This document shows positions 1 through 7,231 of a stretch of 24,917 bases of DNA, one piece after another (position 1 is the stretch's first letter; each line of letters begins with the position of its first letter). A program made the translations under genes and the position numbers. Location of the stretch: contig VBJT01000016.1 of NCBI GenBank assembly GCA_005880075.1, forward strand, positions 1 to 24,917, read 5' to 3'. The stretch is from Chloroflexota bacterium (GTDB lineage Bacteria > Chloroflexota > Dehalococcoidia > SM23-28-2 > RBG-16-64-32). The notes under the pieces were generated by a model, which did not search any database, was not told the DNA's origin, and saw only the letters and a program-made list of their open reading frames with translations.

Positions 1-1
1 G

Positions 2-307
2 TTTCCCGGAATCATTACCGGGACACTGCTGGCGGTCAGCCGCGCGGCCGGCGAAACGGCACCGATCCTCGTCGTGGGCGCCATCGCGGCAACCAACACT
101 TCGCTTGGCCCGGGCGCGATCATCCATGACCGGCCGCAGATGCTTTCCTACGAGCTGTACTACCGGATTACAGAGGGGTTGGGGTTGGCTGACGACCGGA
201 AATGGGGTTTGGCGCTGGTCTTGCTCGGGATAGTACTGGTGCTAAACGTCTCGGCCCTTCTTTTGAGAATTAAAATATATTCAAGAGGCATGGAAAAGAG
301 GAATTAA
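2..307 (+). CDS. pstA: Phosphate ABC transporter permease PstA, C-terminal fragment
   Basis: The reading frame is open from base 2 to a TAA at 305-307, so the start lies outside the window. The first residues, FPGIITGTLLAVSRAAGETA, match the cytoplasmic-loop and EAA-type region of PstA, where the permease contacts the PstB ATPase. This is followed by a hydrophobic stretch, the family's typical LSYELYYRITEG-like loop, and a final membrane helix (LALVLLGIVLVLNVSALLL). PstA is one of two inner-membrane permeases of the high-affinity phosphate importer PstSCAB. pstB begins four bases after the stop, supporting an operon. About 101 residues are visible, roughly the last third of a usual PstA. The family call comes from motif and context. 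Confidence 0.9.
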   Translation, partial: FPGIITGTLLAVSRAAGETAPILVVGAIAATNTSLGPGAIIHDRPQMLSYELYYRITEGLGLADDRKWGLALVLLGIVLVLNVSALLLRIKIYSRGMEKRN

Positions 308-311
308 CGAA

Positions 312-1193
312 TTGCGCGAAACGACTACCCCCGGACAAGCCGCGCGCGAAGATGGTGCTCACACCGCTGCCGTGTCCGTCGGCGGGCTCCCTTACCGCCC
401 AGCTCATGCCCCGGAAACGGCACCCGTCGTCTTACGTCTCGATAATGTCGCCGTGGCTTACGGCGAACGCCCTGCTGTTCAAGACGTCACGATGGACATT
501 TACAAAAACCGGATTACGGCGCTCATTGGACCGTCCGGATGTGGGAAGAGCAGCCTGCTCCGTTGCGTGAACCGCATGAACGACTTGATTCATTCCGCCA
601 AGGTCACCGGCAGAGTCTATCTCGACGGCGTTGACATTAATAGCGACGCCGTCGATCCCGTCCAGGCCCGTCGTCATGTTGGCATGGTGTTTCAGAAACC
701 GAACCCCTTCCCGATGTCGGTCAGGGAGAATGTCGCGTTTGGCCCCAAGCGTCAGGGCATGAGCGGGCGCGGTCGCCTGAACGAGATCGTGGAGAAGGCG
801 CTACGGTCAGCGGCCCTTTGGGACGAAGTCGCCGACAAGATGGACCAGCCGGGCACCGTTCTTTCTGGAGGCCAGCAGCAACGGTTGTGCATCGCACGCG
901 TGCTTGCGGTCCGCCCTGAAATCATCCTCATGGACGAGCCTTGCTCTGCCCTCGACCCAGTCGCCACGTTGAAGATCGAGGACCTCATGCGAGAGCTCGC
1001 GCGCGACTATACGATCGTAATCGTCACTCACAACATGCAGCAGGCCGCACGAGTTTCAGACTATACGGCCTTCATGCTCGCTTCGGAACACGGAGTGAAC
1101 GGTCGCCTGATTGAATACGGTGCCACCAATGAGATCTTCACCAACCCCAAAGACAAGCGGACGGAAGACTACATTACCGGCAGCTTCGGATAG
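312..1193 (+). CDS. pstB: Phosphate import ATP-binding protein PstB
   Basis: ATPase of the Pst phosphate importer. Visible motifs are Walker A GPSGCGKSS (residues 73-81), a Q-loop glutamine near 128, the ABC signature LSGGQQ (184-189), Walker B IILMDEP (204-210) and the H-loop VTHN (238-241). The PstB-specific CVNRMNDLI segment follows Walker A. The start is TTG at 312, preceded by an AAGAGGAA ribosome-binding site about nine bases away. No ATG lies between it and the ABC domain except one too far downstream. The protein is 293 residues; usual PstB is about 250, and the excess is a low-complexity N-terminal extension of about 38 residues before the first beta strand. pstA ends four bases upstream and phoU starts nine bases downstream. 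Family identification is very secure; the exact start is less so. Confidence 0.96.
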   Translation: MRETTTPGQAAREDGAHTAAVSVGGLPYRPAHAPETAPVVLRLDNVAVAYGERPAVQDVTMDIYKNRITALIGPSGCGKSSLLRCVNRMNDLIHSAKVTGRVYLDGVDINSDAVDPVQARRHVGMVFQKPNPFPMSVRENVAFGPKRQGMSGRGRLNEIVEKALRSAALWDEVADKMDQPGTVLSGGQQQRLCIARVLAVRPEIILMDEPCSALDPVATLKIEDLMRELARDYTIVIVTHNMQQAARVSDYTAFMLASEHGVNGRLIEYGATNEIFTNPKDKRTEDYITGSFG

Positions 1194-1202
1194 GAAACAG
1201 CA

Positions 1203-1868
1203 ATGACGCGAACAGCATTCGAACGCCAGCTCCTCGCAGTTCAGGAAGATATGCTTGTCATGGCGGGGATGGTCGAGACCGCCATCGAGCGCGGAATTGA
1301 GGCCCTTAAAACTCGCAACGTCAATCTGGCTCAGCGGATCATCGAGGATGACCTCAAGATCAACCGCAAACGCTACGAGACGGAAGACAAGTGCCTTGAG
1401 CTAATTGCCACTCAGCAGCCGCTCGCCAGCGATTTACGCACGATAGTCTCTGTGCTGCACATCACGGTCGACCTCGAGCGTATGGGCGACCACGCGGAGG
1501 GAATCGCCAAGATCGCCTTAATGCTGGCAGACGAGCCGCCGCTCAAACCTTATATCGATATCCCGCGAATGGCGCAGACCGCAAACGATATGCTGATGGG
1601 CAGCATTGAAGCCTTCAAGGACCGCGACCCGGCTCGGGCGCGAGCGATCTGCGATCAGGACGACGAAGTTGACGCGCTCTACGAGCAAGTCTACCGCGAA
1701 TTGCTAACGTTCATGATCAACGATCCGCGTACGATTCAACGAGCGACGTACCTTATATGGGTCGCCCACAACCTGGAGAGGATCGCGGACCGCGTGACGA
1801 ACATCTGCGAGCGAGTGGTCTACCTGGTCGAGGGACATATCGAAGAGCTGAATGTCTCCAAGTACTGA
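1203..1868 (+). CDS. phoU: Phosphate transport system regulatory protein PhoU
   Basis: A 221-residue PhoU, the usual length. It is all-helical with two homologous three-helix bundles. Each bundle carries the metal-binding type ExxxD motif: DLERMGDHAEGIAK around residues 90-103 and NLERIADRVTNICE around 190-203. PhoU is a peripheral cytoplasmic protein that links Pst transporter activity to phosphate signalling, classically through PhoR, and can bind metal clusters. It is the last gene of the visible pst operon; the ATG is nine bases after pstB with a GGAAACAG upstream. No phoR/phoB pair is present here. The two-component pair further on is of NarL type and should not be confused with PhoB/PhoR. 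Confidence 0.95.
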   Translation: MTRTAFERQLLAVQEDMLVMAGMVETAIERGIEALKTRNVNLAQRIIEDDLKINRKRYETEDKCLELIATQQPLASDLRTIVSVLHITVDLERMGDHAEGIAKIALMLADEPPLKPYIDIPRMAQTANDMLMGSIEAFKDRDPARARAICDQDDEVDALYEQVYRELLTFMINDPRTIQRATYLIWVAHNLERIADRVTNICERVVYLVEGHIEELNVSKY

Positions 1869-2003
1869 GCGACCTTGGGCTCGAGATTACGCTGTTCGTA
1901 ACGCACCCGCCCGCGAAACTCCGGCACGCACCGTCAAGTAGCCCCGCAGGCGTCCGAGTGGATAAGTGACAACGCGCACTAGCATTTTGCCTCCAAGCTC
2001 CTC

Positions 2004-2009
2004 TAACCT
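2004..2009 (+). promoter_or_regulatory. Putative -10 hexamer of a leaderless gene at 2016
   Basis: TAACCT (TANNNT type) ends six bases before the ATG at 2016, and no Shine-Dalgarno sequence is present in the gap (GAATTC). Transcription would start at or next to the start codon. No convincing -35 is visible. This is a pattern-based inference, supported by similar spacing at three other genes in the window. Confidence 0.35.
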
Positions 2010-2015
2010 GAATTC

Positions 2016-2657
2016 ATGGCGACCAAGCGAGAACTGGCGGCCCTCGACAAGGCGGCCGCCCGCATCGACGAACGCGAGCGCCTTCCCGCCGGCCCGCCGC
2101 GCACGGAGCCCCGGCCTAAGCGAGGACCAAACACCGCCCGCGGCAAGGCCGCTTCCAGCCGCAACGCCATCAAACACGGCCTACGCTCCGGCGTGCCCGT
2201 TATTCCTCATTTCGAGTCCTTCGAGGAATGGGAGGAGTTCCGGGACGAGATCATCACGAGCTACGCGCCCGAGGGCCGCCTCGAGACCGAGCTCGCCGTC
2301 ACCTGCGCTTCGATCCTCTGGCGCAAGAGACGCGTCGCCAATTACGAGACCGAGATGACTGCCCACCACCTCGACGACATTCCGGAGGACATGAATTTGA
2401 CTGCATCCTACGGCGAACTCATCGGGGTCCCGCGCGAATTAAGCCTGTCGGATGAAAAGCTCCAGGAACAAGTCAGCCGCCGTATGCTCGCCACCCGGGA
2501 TCACATGGAGCGCGTCATCCGCTACGAGTCCCACCTCCACCGCCTGTGGGTCCAGACCCACCACGAACTCGAAGCCCTCCAGACCCACCGCAAAGGCGGC
2601 CGCCCTTCCCCACTGGCCCGCTTCGATGTGATGCAATCCCGTGCGTCCGGGCTGTGA
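2016..2657 (+). CDS. Conserved hypothetical protein with GPNTxxGKxxSSxNAxKHGL motif
   Basis: A 213-residue protein without signal peptide or membrane segment. The N-terminus is charged and helical (ATKRELAALDKAAARIDERE). Residues 37-56 contain G-P-N-T-x-x-G-K-x-x-S-S-x-N-A-x-K-H-G-L. This motif recurs in short uncharacterised bacterial proteins, often written GPRTPEGKxxSSxNALKHGL. The rest is rich in Glu, Arg and His and looks like a long helical bundle (FEEWEEFRDEIITSYAPEG, then LETELAVTCASILWRKRR). I know of no established function; DNA or nucleic-acid binding is only a guess from charge. It stands alone between phoU and gyrB. Third codon positions are strongly C/G, like gyrB, which argues for a real gene. 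Opposite-strand and other-frame openings over it are shadows. Confidence 0.7.
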   Translation: MATKRELAALDKAAARIDERERLPAGPPRTEPRPKRGPNTARGKAASSRNAIKHGLRSGVPVIPHFESFEEWEEFRDEIITSYAPEGRLETELAVTCASILWRKRRVANYETEMTAHHLDDIPEDMNLTASYGELIGVPRELSLSDEKLQEQVSRRMLATRDHMERVIRYESHLHRLWVQTHHELEALQTHRKGGRPSPLARFDVMQSRASGL

Positions 2658-2659
2658 TG

Positions 2660-2679
2660 GCGCCACGCTCACTTGGCGC
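2660..2679 (+). terminator. Possible hairpin terminator after the gene at 2016
   Basis: GCGCCA (2660-2665) and TGGCGC (2674-2679) form perfect 6-bp arms around an 8-base loop, three bases after the stop codon. Only a short ATTTG follows, so the U-tract is poor. It may be a weak intrinsic terminator or simply an mRNA-end hairpin. Confidence 0.35.
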
Positions 2680-2828
2680 ATTTGGGACCGTGCTGCCCCT
2701 CGCATATCGCGCCAACCCCGTTTTTGCCAAACGAATTTAATCCGTCAACTAACCCCGCCCGTCGTACCTCGCAGCTCTTACCTCGCGCTTCGTGCCTCTT
2801 TCCACTAACCATAACCACCCCAGATACG

Positions 2829-2845
2829 TTCAAATATGGTAGAAT
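2829..2845 (+). promoter_or_regulatory. gyrB promoter with extended -10
   Basis: TGG followed by TAGAAT (TG 2837-2838, hexamer 2840-2845) is a good extended -10 with no clear -35. It would start transcription near 2852 and give gyrB a leader of about 40 bases. The preceding TTCAAATATGG (2829-2839) is repeated exactly at 4827-4837, before the antitoxin remnant. Confidence 0.5.
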
Positions 2846-2892
2846 GTTACTGTCATCACAATACGTGGCCGTAGCCGAAATTTGCCCTCTTA

Positions 2893-4800
2893 ATGCCTGA
2901 AACCAAGAACAGATACACCGCTGCCGATATCCAGGTCCTCGAAGGTCTCGAGGCCGTCCGCCGCCGCCCCAGCATGTACATCGGCTCGACCGACGAGCGC
3001 GGCCTGCACCACCTCGTCTACGAGATCGTCGATAACTCCATCGACGAGGCGATGGCCGGCTTCTGCGACCGCATCGACATCGTAATTATGCCCGACGGCA
3101 GCGTCCGCGTCTCCGATAACGGACGCGGTATCCCGATCGACAAGCACCCGCGCACCGGGAAGTCCGCCCTCGAGACGGTCATGACCTACCTCCACGCCGG
3201 CGGCAAGTTCGACAGCCAGGCCTACAAGGTCTCCGGCGGCCTCCACGGCGTCGGCGCGGCCGTCGTCAACGCCCTCTCCTCCAAGATGTCGGTCGAAGTC
3301 ACGCGCGACGGCAAGCTCTACCGCCAGGACTACGAGCGCGGCAAGGCCGCCGGCCAGCTCAAGGTCAGCAGCAACGGCGCTTCCCAAACCGGCACGACCA
3401 CCTGGTTCCTCCCGGATACGGACATCTTCGGCGAGACCCAGTTCAACTTTTCGACGCTCACCGAGCGCTTCCGCGAGATGGCCTTCCTCACCAAGGGCAT
3501 CTGGATCCACTTCCTCGACGAGCGCTCCGGGCAGCGCATCACCTATTACTTCGAAGGCGGCATCAAGTCGTTCGTGCGGCGCCTGAACAAGGACCGCGGC
3601 ACCGTCCACGAGCCCTTCTACATGGAGCGCGGCGTGGAGGGCTCCATCGTCGAGGTCGCCATCCAGTACAACGACAGCTTCAACGAGTCCACCTTCGCCT
3701 TCGCCAACTGCATCCACACTATCGACGGCGGCACTCACCTGACCGGCTTCCGCTCCGCTCTCACTCGCGTTCTGAACGATTACGCCCGCAGGCAGAAGAT
3801 CCTCAAGGACAACGACCCGAACCTCTCCGGCGAGGACACCCGTGAGGGCCTCGTCGCCGTCGTCAGCGTGAAGCTCCCCGAACCGCAATTCGAGGGCCAG
3901 ACCAAGACGCGTCTCGGCAACGCCGAAATGAAGGGCATCGTCGAGTCAGCGCTCGGCGAGGAGCTGGGCACCTGGCTCGAAGAACATCCGTCGGACGCCC
4001 GGCGGATCATCGAAAAGTGCCTGACGGCCCAGCGCGCCCGAGATGCCGCTCGTAAAGCCCGCGACCTCGTCATCAAGAAAGGCTTCATGGACGACAGCGT
4101 CCTACCCGGCAAGCTCGCCGACTGCTCCGAGCGCAACCCGGAAGTCCGCGAGCTCTACCTCGTCGAGGGGCCGTCCGCCGGCGGCAGCGCCAAGGAAGGC
4201 CGTGACCGCCGCTTCCAGGCGATCCTACCGCTGCGCGGCAAGATCCTGAACGTCGAGAAGGCGCGCCCCGACAAGATGCTCGCCCACGAGGAGATTAAGG
4301 CGATTATCACGGCGCTCGGCGCCGGCTTCGGCGAAGACCTGGACCTCGCCAAGCTGCGCTACCACCGCGTCATCATCATGACGGACGCCGACGTCGACGG
4401 TGCGCATATCCGCACGCTGCTCCTCACCTTCTTCTTCCGCTACATGCGCGACCTCATCGAGCGCGGACACCTCTACATCGCCCAGCCGCCGCTCTACCGC
4501 GTGCAGTACCGCCGCGACGTGCGCTGGTTCTACAGCGACAAGGAGCGGGACGCTTACCTCAGCAAGCTCAAGGACGGCAAAGGCGTTACCATCCAGCGCT
4601 ACAAGGGTCTCGGCGAAATGAACCCGAACCAGCTCTGGGAGACCACCATGGACCCGGACATCCGCACCGTCCTCAGCGTGAACGTCGAGGACGCCATGCG
4701 CGCCGACACCATCTTCACGCAGCTCATGGGCGAAGAAGTCGCCCCGCGCAAGTCCTTCATCCAGAGTCACTACGACCAGGTCCGCAACCTCGACGTCTAG
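2893..4800 (+). CDS. gyrB: DNA gyrase subunit B
   Basis: Type IIA topoisomerase subunit carrying the ATPase and TOPRIM modules; with GyrA it introduces negative supercoils. At 635 residues it has the usual length of GyrB without the proteobacterial insertion. The GHKL ATPase is visible as DNSIDEAMAG (ATP/Mg Asn-Asp), DNGRGIPID and GGLHGVGAAVVNALS. The TOPRIM metal residues are Glu425 in VEGPSAGGSAKEG, and Asp498, Asp500 and Asp502 in TDADVDGAHI. The C-terminal GyrA-contact tail reads MNPNQLWETTMDP and ends NLDV. The ATG at 2893 starts PETKNRYTAADIQVLEGLEAV, the normal GyrB beginning; no strong Shine-Dalgarno is seen. An oddity is Pro in place of the usual Asp in EGDSAGG. ParE is the main alternative, but the overall style fits GyrB. 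gyrA is not in the window. Confidence 0.95.
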   Translation: MPETKNRYTAADIQVLEGLEAVRRRPSMYIGSTDERGLHHLVYEIVDNSIDEAMAGFCDRIDIVIMPDGSVRVSDNGRGIPIDKHPRTGKSALETVMTYLHAGGKFDSQAYKVSGGLHGVGAAVVNALSSKMSVEVTRDGKLYRQDYERGKAAGQLKVSSNGASQTGTTTWFLPDTDIFGETQFNFSTLTERFREMAFLTKGIWIHFLDERSGQRITYYFEGGIKSFVRRLNKDRGTVHEPFYMERGVEGSIVEVAIQYNDSFNESTFAFANCIHTIDGGTHLTGFRSALTRVLNDYARRQKILKDNDPNLSGEDTREGLVAVVSVKLPEPQFEGQTKTRLGNAEMKGIVESALGEELGTWLEEHPSDARRIIEKCLTAQRARDAARKARDLVIKKGFMDDSVLPGKLADCSERNPEVRELYLVEGPSAGGSAKEGRDRRFQAILPLRGKILNVEKARPDKMLAHEEIKAIITALGAGFGEDLDLAKLRYHRVIIMTDADVDGAHIRTLLLTFFFRYMRDLIERGHLYIAQPPLYRVQYRRDVRWFYSDKERDAYLSKLKDGKGVTIQRYKGLGEMNPNQLWETTMDPDIRTVLSVNVEDAMRADTIFTQLMGEEVAPRKSFIQSHYDQVRNLDV

Positions 4801-4826
4801 AGCAGCCGACTTCTCCGCTCTCACCT

Positions 4827-4843
4827 TTCAAATATGGCAATAT
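4827..4843 (+). promoter_or_regulatory. Putative extended -10 before the antitoxin remnant
   Basis: TGG followed by CAATAT (hexamer 4838-4843) sits six bases before the GTG at 4850, with no Shine-Dalgarno in between, so the transcript would be leaderless. The 11-base TTCAAATATGG at 4827-4837 is identical to the one in the gyrB promoter. The -10 itself is imperfect. Confidence 0.35.
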
Positions 4844-4849
4844 GGGCGC

Positions 4850-5105
4850 GTGAAGACGACCATCGACCTCCCTGACGATTTTTCCGCGAAGCCAGCGCAA
4901 CCGCGGCCCGGCGCGGATGCACTCAACGAGTTCTGTCACGAAGCGCTGGTGGAGAAGCTGAAGCGAGACAGGCGCCTCGCCGGCGATGAGGGTACGCGCA
5001 GCTGGCCGGTCCCGCCGCCCGCAGCTTCCACACGAAGAACTCCGACGGATTCACGCAATCATCGAGGAGGAATTCGAGCAGATCGAGCCAGAAGACCGGT
5101 TTTGA
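4850..5105 (+). pseudogene. VapB-type antitoxin remnant with several frameshifts
   Basis: The N-terminus MKTTIDLPDD is the hallmark ribbon-helix-helix start of VapB-like antitoxins. The family sequence then jumps frames. FREASATAARRG is read in a second frame from about 4882; LNEFCHEALVEKLKRDR returns to the first frame; and the family's C-terminal PHEELRRIHAIIEEEFEQIE (ending PEDRF and TGA at 5103-5105) is in the third frame from about 5010. A single lost C would turn the observed GATTTTTCC back into codons for D-L-F-R. At least three lesions are needed, so this is a decayed gene. The cognate PIN-domain toxin expected directly downstream is absent; a methyltransferase remnant begins 32 bases later. 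Family assignment is from recall of VapB-like sequences. Confidence 0.65.
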
Positions 5106-5137
5106 CGGCTTGACGCGCGTGAGTTGGTAGGTCTTTT

Positions 5138-5847
5138 GTGACCGATAAACCCAAGCTCTACTACGAGCTCGCCGACTGGTTCCATCTCCTCACCGCCCCG
5201 GCGGAGTACGCCGAAGAGGCCGAATTCTACACGAAGCACCTCATCGAGGCAGCAGTGGCGGTGGGAACAACGCTTTCCACATGAAAGCCCACTTCGAGAT
5301 AACGCTCGCTGATATCTCGCCCGGGATGCTCAATCTGAGCCGCTCGATAAACCCGGAGTGCGAACACATCGAGGGCGACATGCGCACCTTGCGAGTCGGC
5401 CGAGAGTTCGATGCGGTGTTTGTCCACGATGCGGTCGTCTACATGACGACAGAGGACGATCTCAAGGCAGCGATTGAGACGGCCTTCGTCCACTGCCGGC
5501 GCGGCGGCGCTGCTCTCTTCGCGCCTGACCACGTCCGCGAGAAATTCAGGCCTTACACCGACCACGGCGGCCACGACGCCGAGGACGGGCGCGGCCTCCG
5601 CTACCTCGAGTGGACCTGGGACCCGGACCCCTCAGACGACACCTACACGGTAGATTTCGCCTACCTCCTCCGCGATGCCGACGGGTCCGTCAGAGTCGAG
5701 CAAGACCGGCATATCGAAGGGATCTTCGCGCGCGATACCTGGCTCCGCCTGCTGACCGGCGCCGGGTTCGAAGCCGAGTGCGTCGCCTTTGATCACTCGG
5801 AACTGGATCCCGGGTCATACGAGGTATTCGTCGCCCGGAAGCCATGA
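5138..5847 (+). pseudogene. Class I SAM-dependent methyltransferase, frameshifted at motif I
   Basis: A GTG start at 5138 opens MTDKPKLYYELADWFHLLTA, a typical start for this family, in a frame that stops at 5282-5284. From about 5248 a second frame reads GSSGGGNNAFHMKAHFE and continues through ADISPGMLNLSRSINPECEH, GDMR, FDAVFVHDAVVYM and a full C-terminus to TGA at 5845-5847. The intact ancestor would run LIEAA-(about ten residues, TLLELG type)-SGGGNN. Those residues are missing at 5240-5250 and the frame changes. This is motif I, which binds SAM, so the product should be inactive. Starting translation at the internal ATG 5281 would omit motif I altogether. The C-terminal fragment shares ATGA with the next gene. 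The substrate is unknown. Confidence 0.75.
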
Positions 5848-6290
5848 CTGCCGGGCACACACCCACCGCGCTTATCGTGGAGACGACGGCTGACGAACCC
5901 TGCTCCGTCGACTTCCTCGGCGATACGGCGGACATCGTGTACTTCATTTCGATGGCGCACACTGAGCGCTACGGTGCGGACCACCCGCTCGCGAAAGCCG
6001 CGGCGATCCTCAAGCGAACCTTGCGCGTGAACATGGCGCCGCTTCTAAAATTCGCCGACGCGCGCACCGACAACGCCGCGGAGGAGGAGATGCTCGAAGG
6101 GCTCTGGCAGGATGCTGCGCCCTTGGCCGAGACCGCCCGGACCGTCGCTGAAGCAATCGAGGGAACTACCGAGCTTCGCGAACTCACCAGCTCGTTTCCG
6201 GAACTGTCCGAGCGGCTCAAGGAGCTGGCGACCATTGCCACGTGGGCAGCGGACAGAGGCGCCCGCGTGCGACTGACCTACCTCATCTAG
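5844..6290 (+). CDS. Hypothetical protein, 148 residues
   Basis: I do not recognise this protein. It starts MTAGHTPTALIVETTADEPC and is predicted to be mostly helical, acidic and soluble, with no signal peptide or clear membrane helix. A short hydrophobic run (TADIVYFISMAH) is followed by Ala/Leu/Glu-rich helices (MLEGLWQDAAPLAETARTVA, LRELTSSFPELSERLKEL). Its ATG overlaps the stop of the methyltransferase remnant in an ATGA, so it probably depended on translational coupling with it. Its stop codon overlaps the stop of the convergent lipoprotein gene in a four-base CTAG at 6287-6290. Because the gene before it is broken, expression may be reduced. Confidence 0.6.
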   Translation: MTAGHTPTALIVETTADEPCSVDFLGDTADIVYFISMAHTERYGADHPLAKAAAILKRTLRVNMAPLLKFADARTDNAAEEEMLEGLWQDAAPLAETARTVAEAIEGTTELRELTSSFPELSERLKELATIATWAADRGARVRLTYLI

Positions 6291-7123
6291 CCGGGGACAG
6301 AAAACTCCGCGTACATCCCTTTGAGTGCGTGCGGGGTTTGCTCTGGGTCGTTCACGTCCGGGAAGAAGCAGAAGAGACCATATCGTCCCGGGTCGAGCGT
6401 TTTCGCGAACACGATGTTGCCTGACTCGCCTGGCTTGTAACCCCCGAAGGCCACGATTTCTTGCACGGCCTCCGGCGCGTTAGCGGCCTGGTTACCTGCC
6501 TGTGCGATCGCCGTCACCAGATTCTCGAGAGGGACGCCGGGCGCGATGCGGGCCACAACGACTTCATGCTCCTGTTGCCCCTGGTTGTGCACAGCGAGAG
6601 CGATGTCACCGTCCTTGACATCACCATTCAACTTAAACGCGAACTCTGTCGCGTCGACGGTCACGGTTGTAACGCCGCCCGGAATCTCAACCGGTTGGTT
6701 CTTGAACCCGTCTATCTTCCACTGATCGTCTTCCTTTACCATCGTTACCTGCTCCAGGACGACGACCTTTCCGGAGGTGTGCTCGAAATCGATCGTCGCG
6801 GTAGATCCGGAGACTTGGGTGTTGGAAAGCCGCCGCACTTCAATTGGGGGGTCGCCGATCGACTTCTCGATCGAGGCTGTCGCTTGCTCTCGAGGAACCC
6901 CGTACTGCTCCTGGACGGCTTTATCGGTGAATTTGCTTAGAAAGCCCGCGACGTCCTTCTGGTTGTAGGATGCCACCAATCTGCGCATCGTCTGCTCAAC
7001 CTCGGGGTCCCCACCGCCTCCACACGCCACTACACCAAGACATGTCGCGATTATTACGATCGAGAGGAGGAGCCGGCCGAACGTTACTAGCCGCGTCCAT
7101 CCGCTATTCGAGAATGGTCTCAT
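6287..7123 (-). CDS. Lipoprotein with NTF2-like and cupredoxin-like domains
   Basis: A 278-residue exported lipoprotein. An Arg-containing n-region and hydrophobic segment (about 17-33) end at a lipobox-like VVA-Cys34, then a Gly-rich tether. Residues 41-145 resemble NTF2/SnoaL-like or DUF4878-type domains (MRRLVASYNQKDVAGFLSKF, then alternating strands ending VKEDDQWKIDGF). Residues 152-276 look like a cupredoxin fold with candidate type-1 copper ligands His186 (QEHEVVV), Cys252 (LFCFFPD), His265 (TPHALKGM) and Met270. The likely role is a membrane-anchored extracellular copper or redox protein; the substrate is unknown. The gene is monocistronic or weakly linked, lies about 100 bases downstream of nadD, and overlaps the convergent gene by CTAG. 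Copper binding is inferred from ligand spacing only. Confidence 0.75.
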   Translation of the reverse strand: MRPFSNSGWTRLVTFGRLLLSIVIIATCLGVVACGGGGDPEVEQTMRRLVASYNQKDVAGFLSKFTDKAVQEQYGVPREQATASIEKSIGDPPIEVRRLSNTQVSGSTATIDFEHTSGKVVVLEQVTMVKEDDQWKIDGFKNQPVEIPGGVTTVTVDATEFAFKLNGDVKDGDIALAVHNQGQQEHEVVVARIAPGVPLENLVTAIAQAGNQAANAPEAVQEIVAFGGYKPGESGNIVFAKTLDPGRYGLFCFFPDVNDPEQTPHALKGMYAEFSVPG

Positions 7124-7129
7124 CCAGCT

Positions 7130-7135
7130 AATATA
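7130..7135 (-). promoter_or_regulatory. Putative -10 of the cupredoxin-like lipoprotein gene
   Basis: On the minus strand TATATT ends six bases before the ATG at 7123. No ribosome-binding site is visible, so a leaderless mRNA is likely. The -35 region is not recognisable. Confidence 0.4.
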
Positions 7136-7217
7136 ACGACCCTCATGGACCGCACTCGGGCCAACAATCAGTCGAGAGCAAATTGAATCCCACCTTTAAT
7201 ACGCGATTGAAACGCCG

Positions 7218-7231
7218 CTCGATTAATCGAG
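7218..7231 (-). other. Perfect 14-bp palindrome at the end of nadD
   Basis: CTCGATTAATCGAG is a perfect palindrome that contains the nadD TAA stop. With no loop and no U-tract it does not look like an intrinsic terminator. It could be an operator for the downstream lipoprotein gene or chance. Confidence 0.4.

Noticed and set aside
2890..3888. A 332-codon open frame on the minus strand
   Set aside because: It lies entirely within gyrB, is made of low-complexity Val/Asp/Gly/Ala-rich sequence, and is the expected shadow of GC-rich third codon positions.
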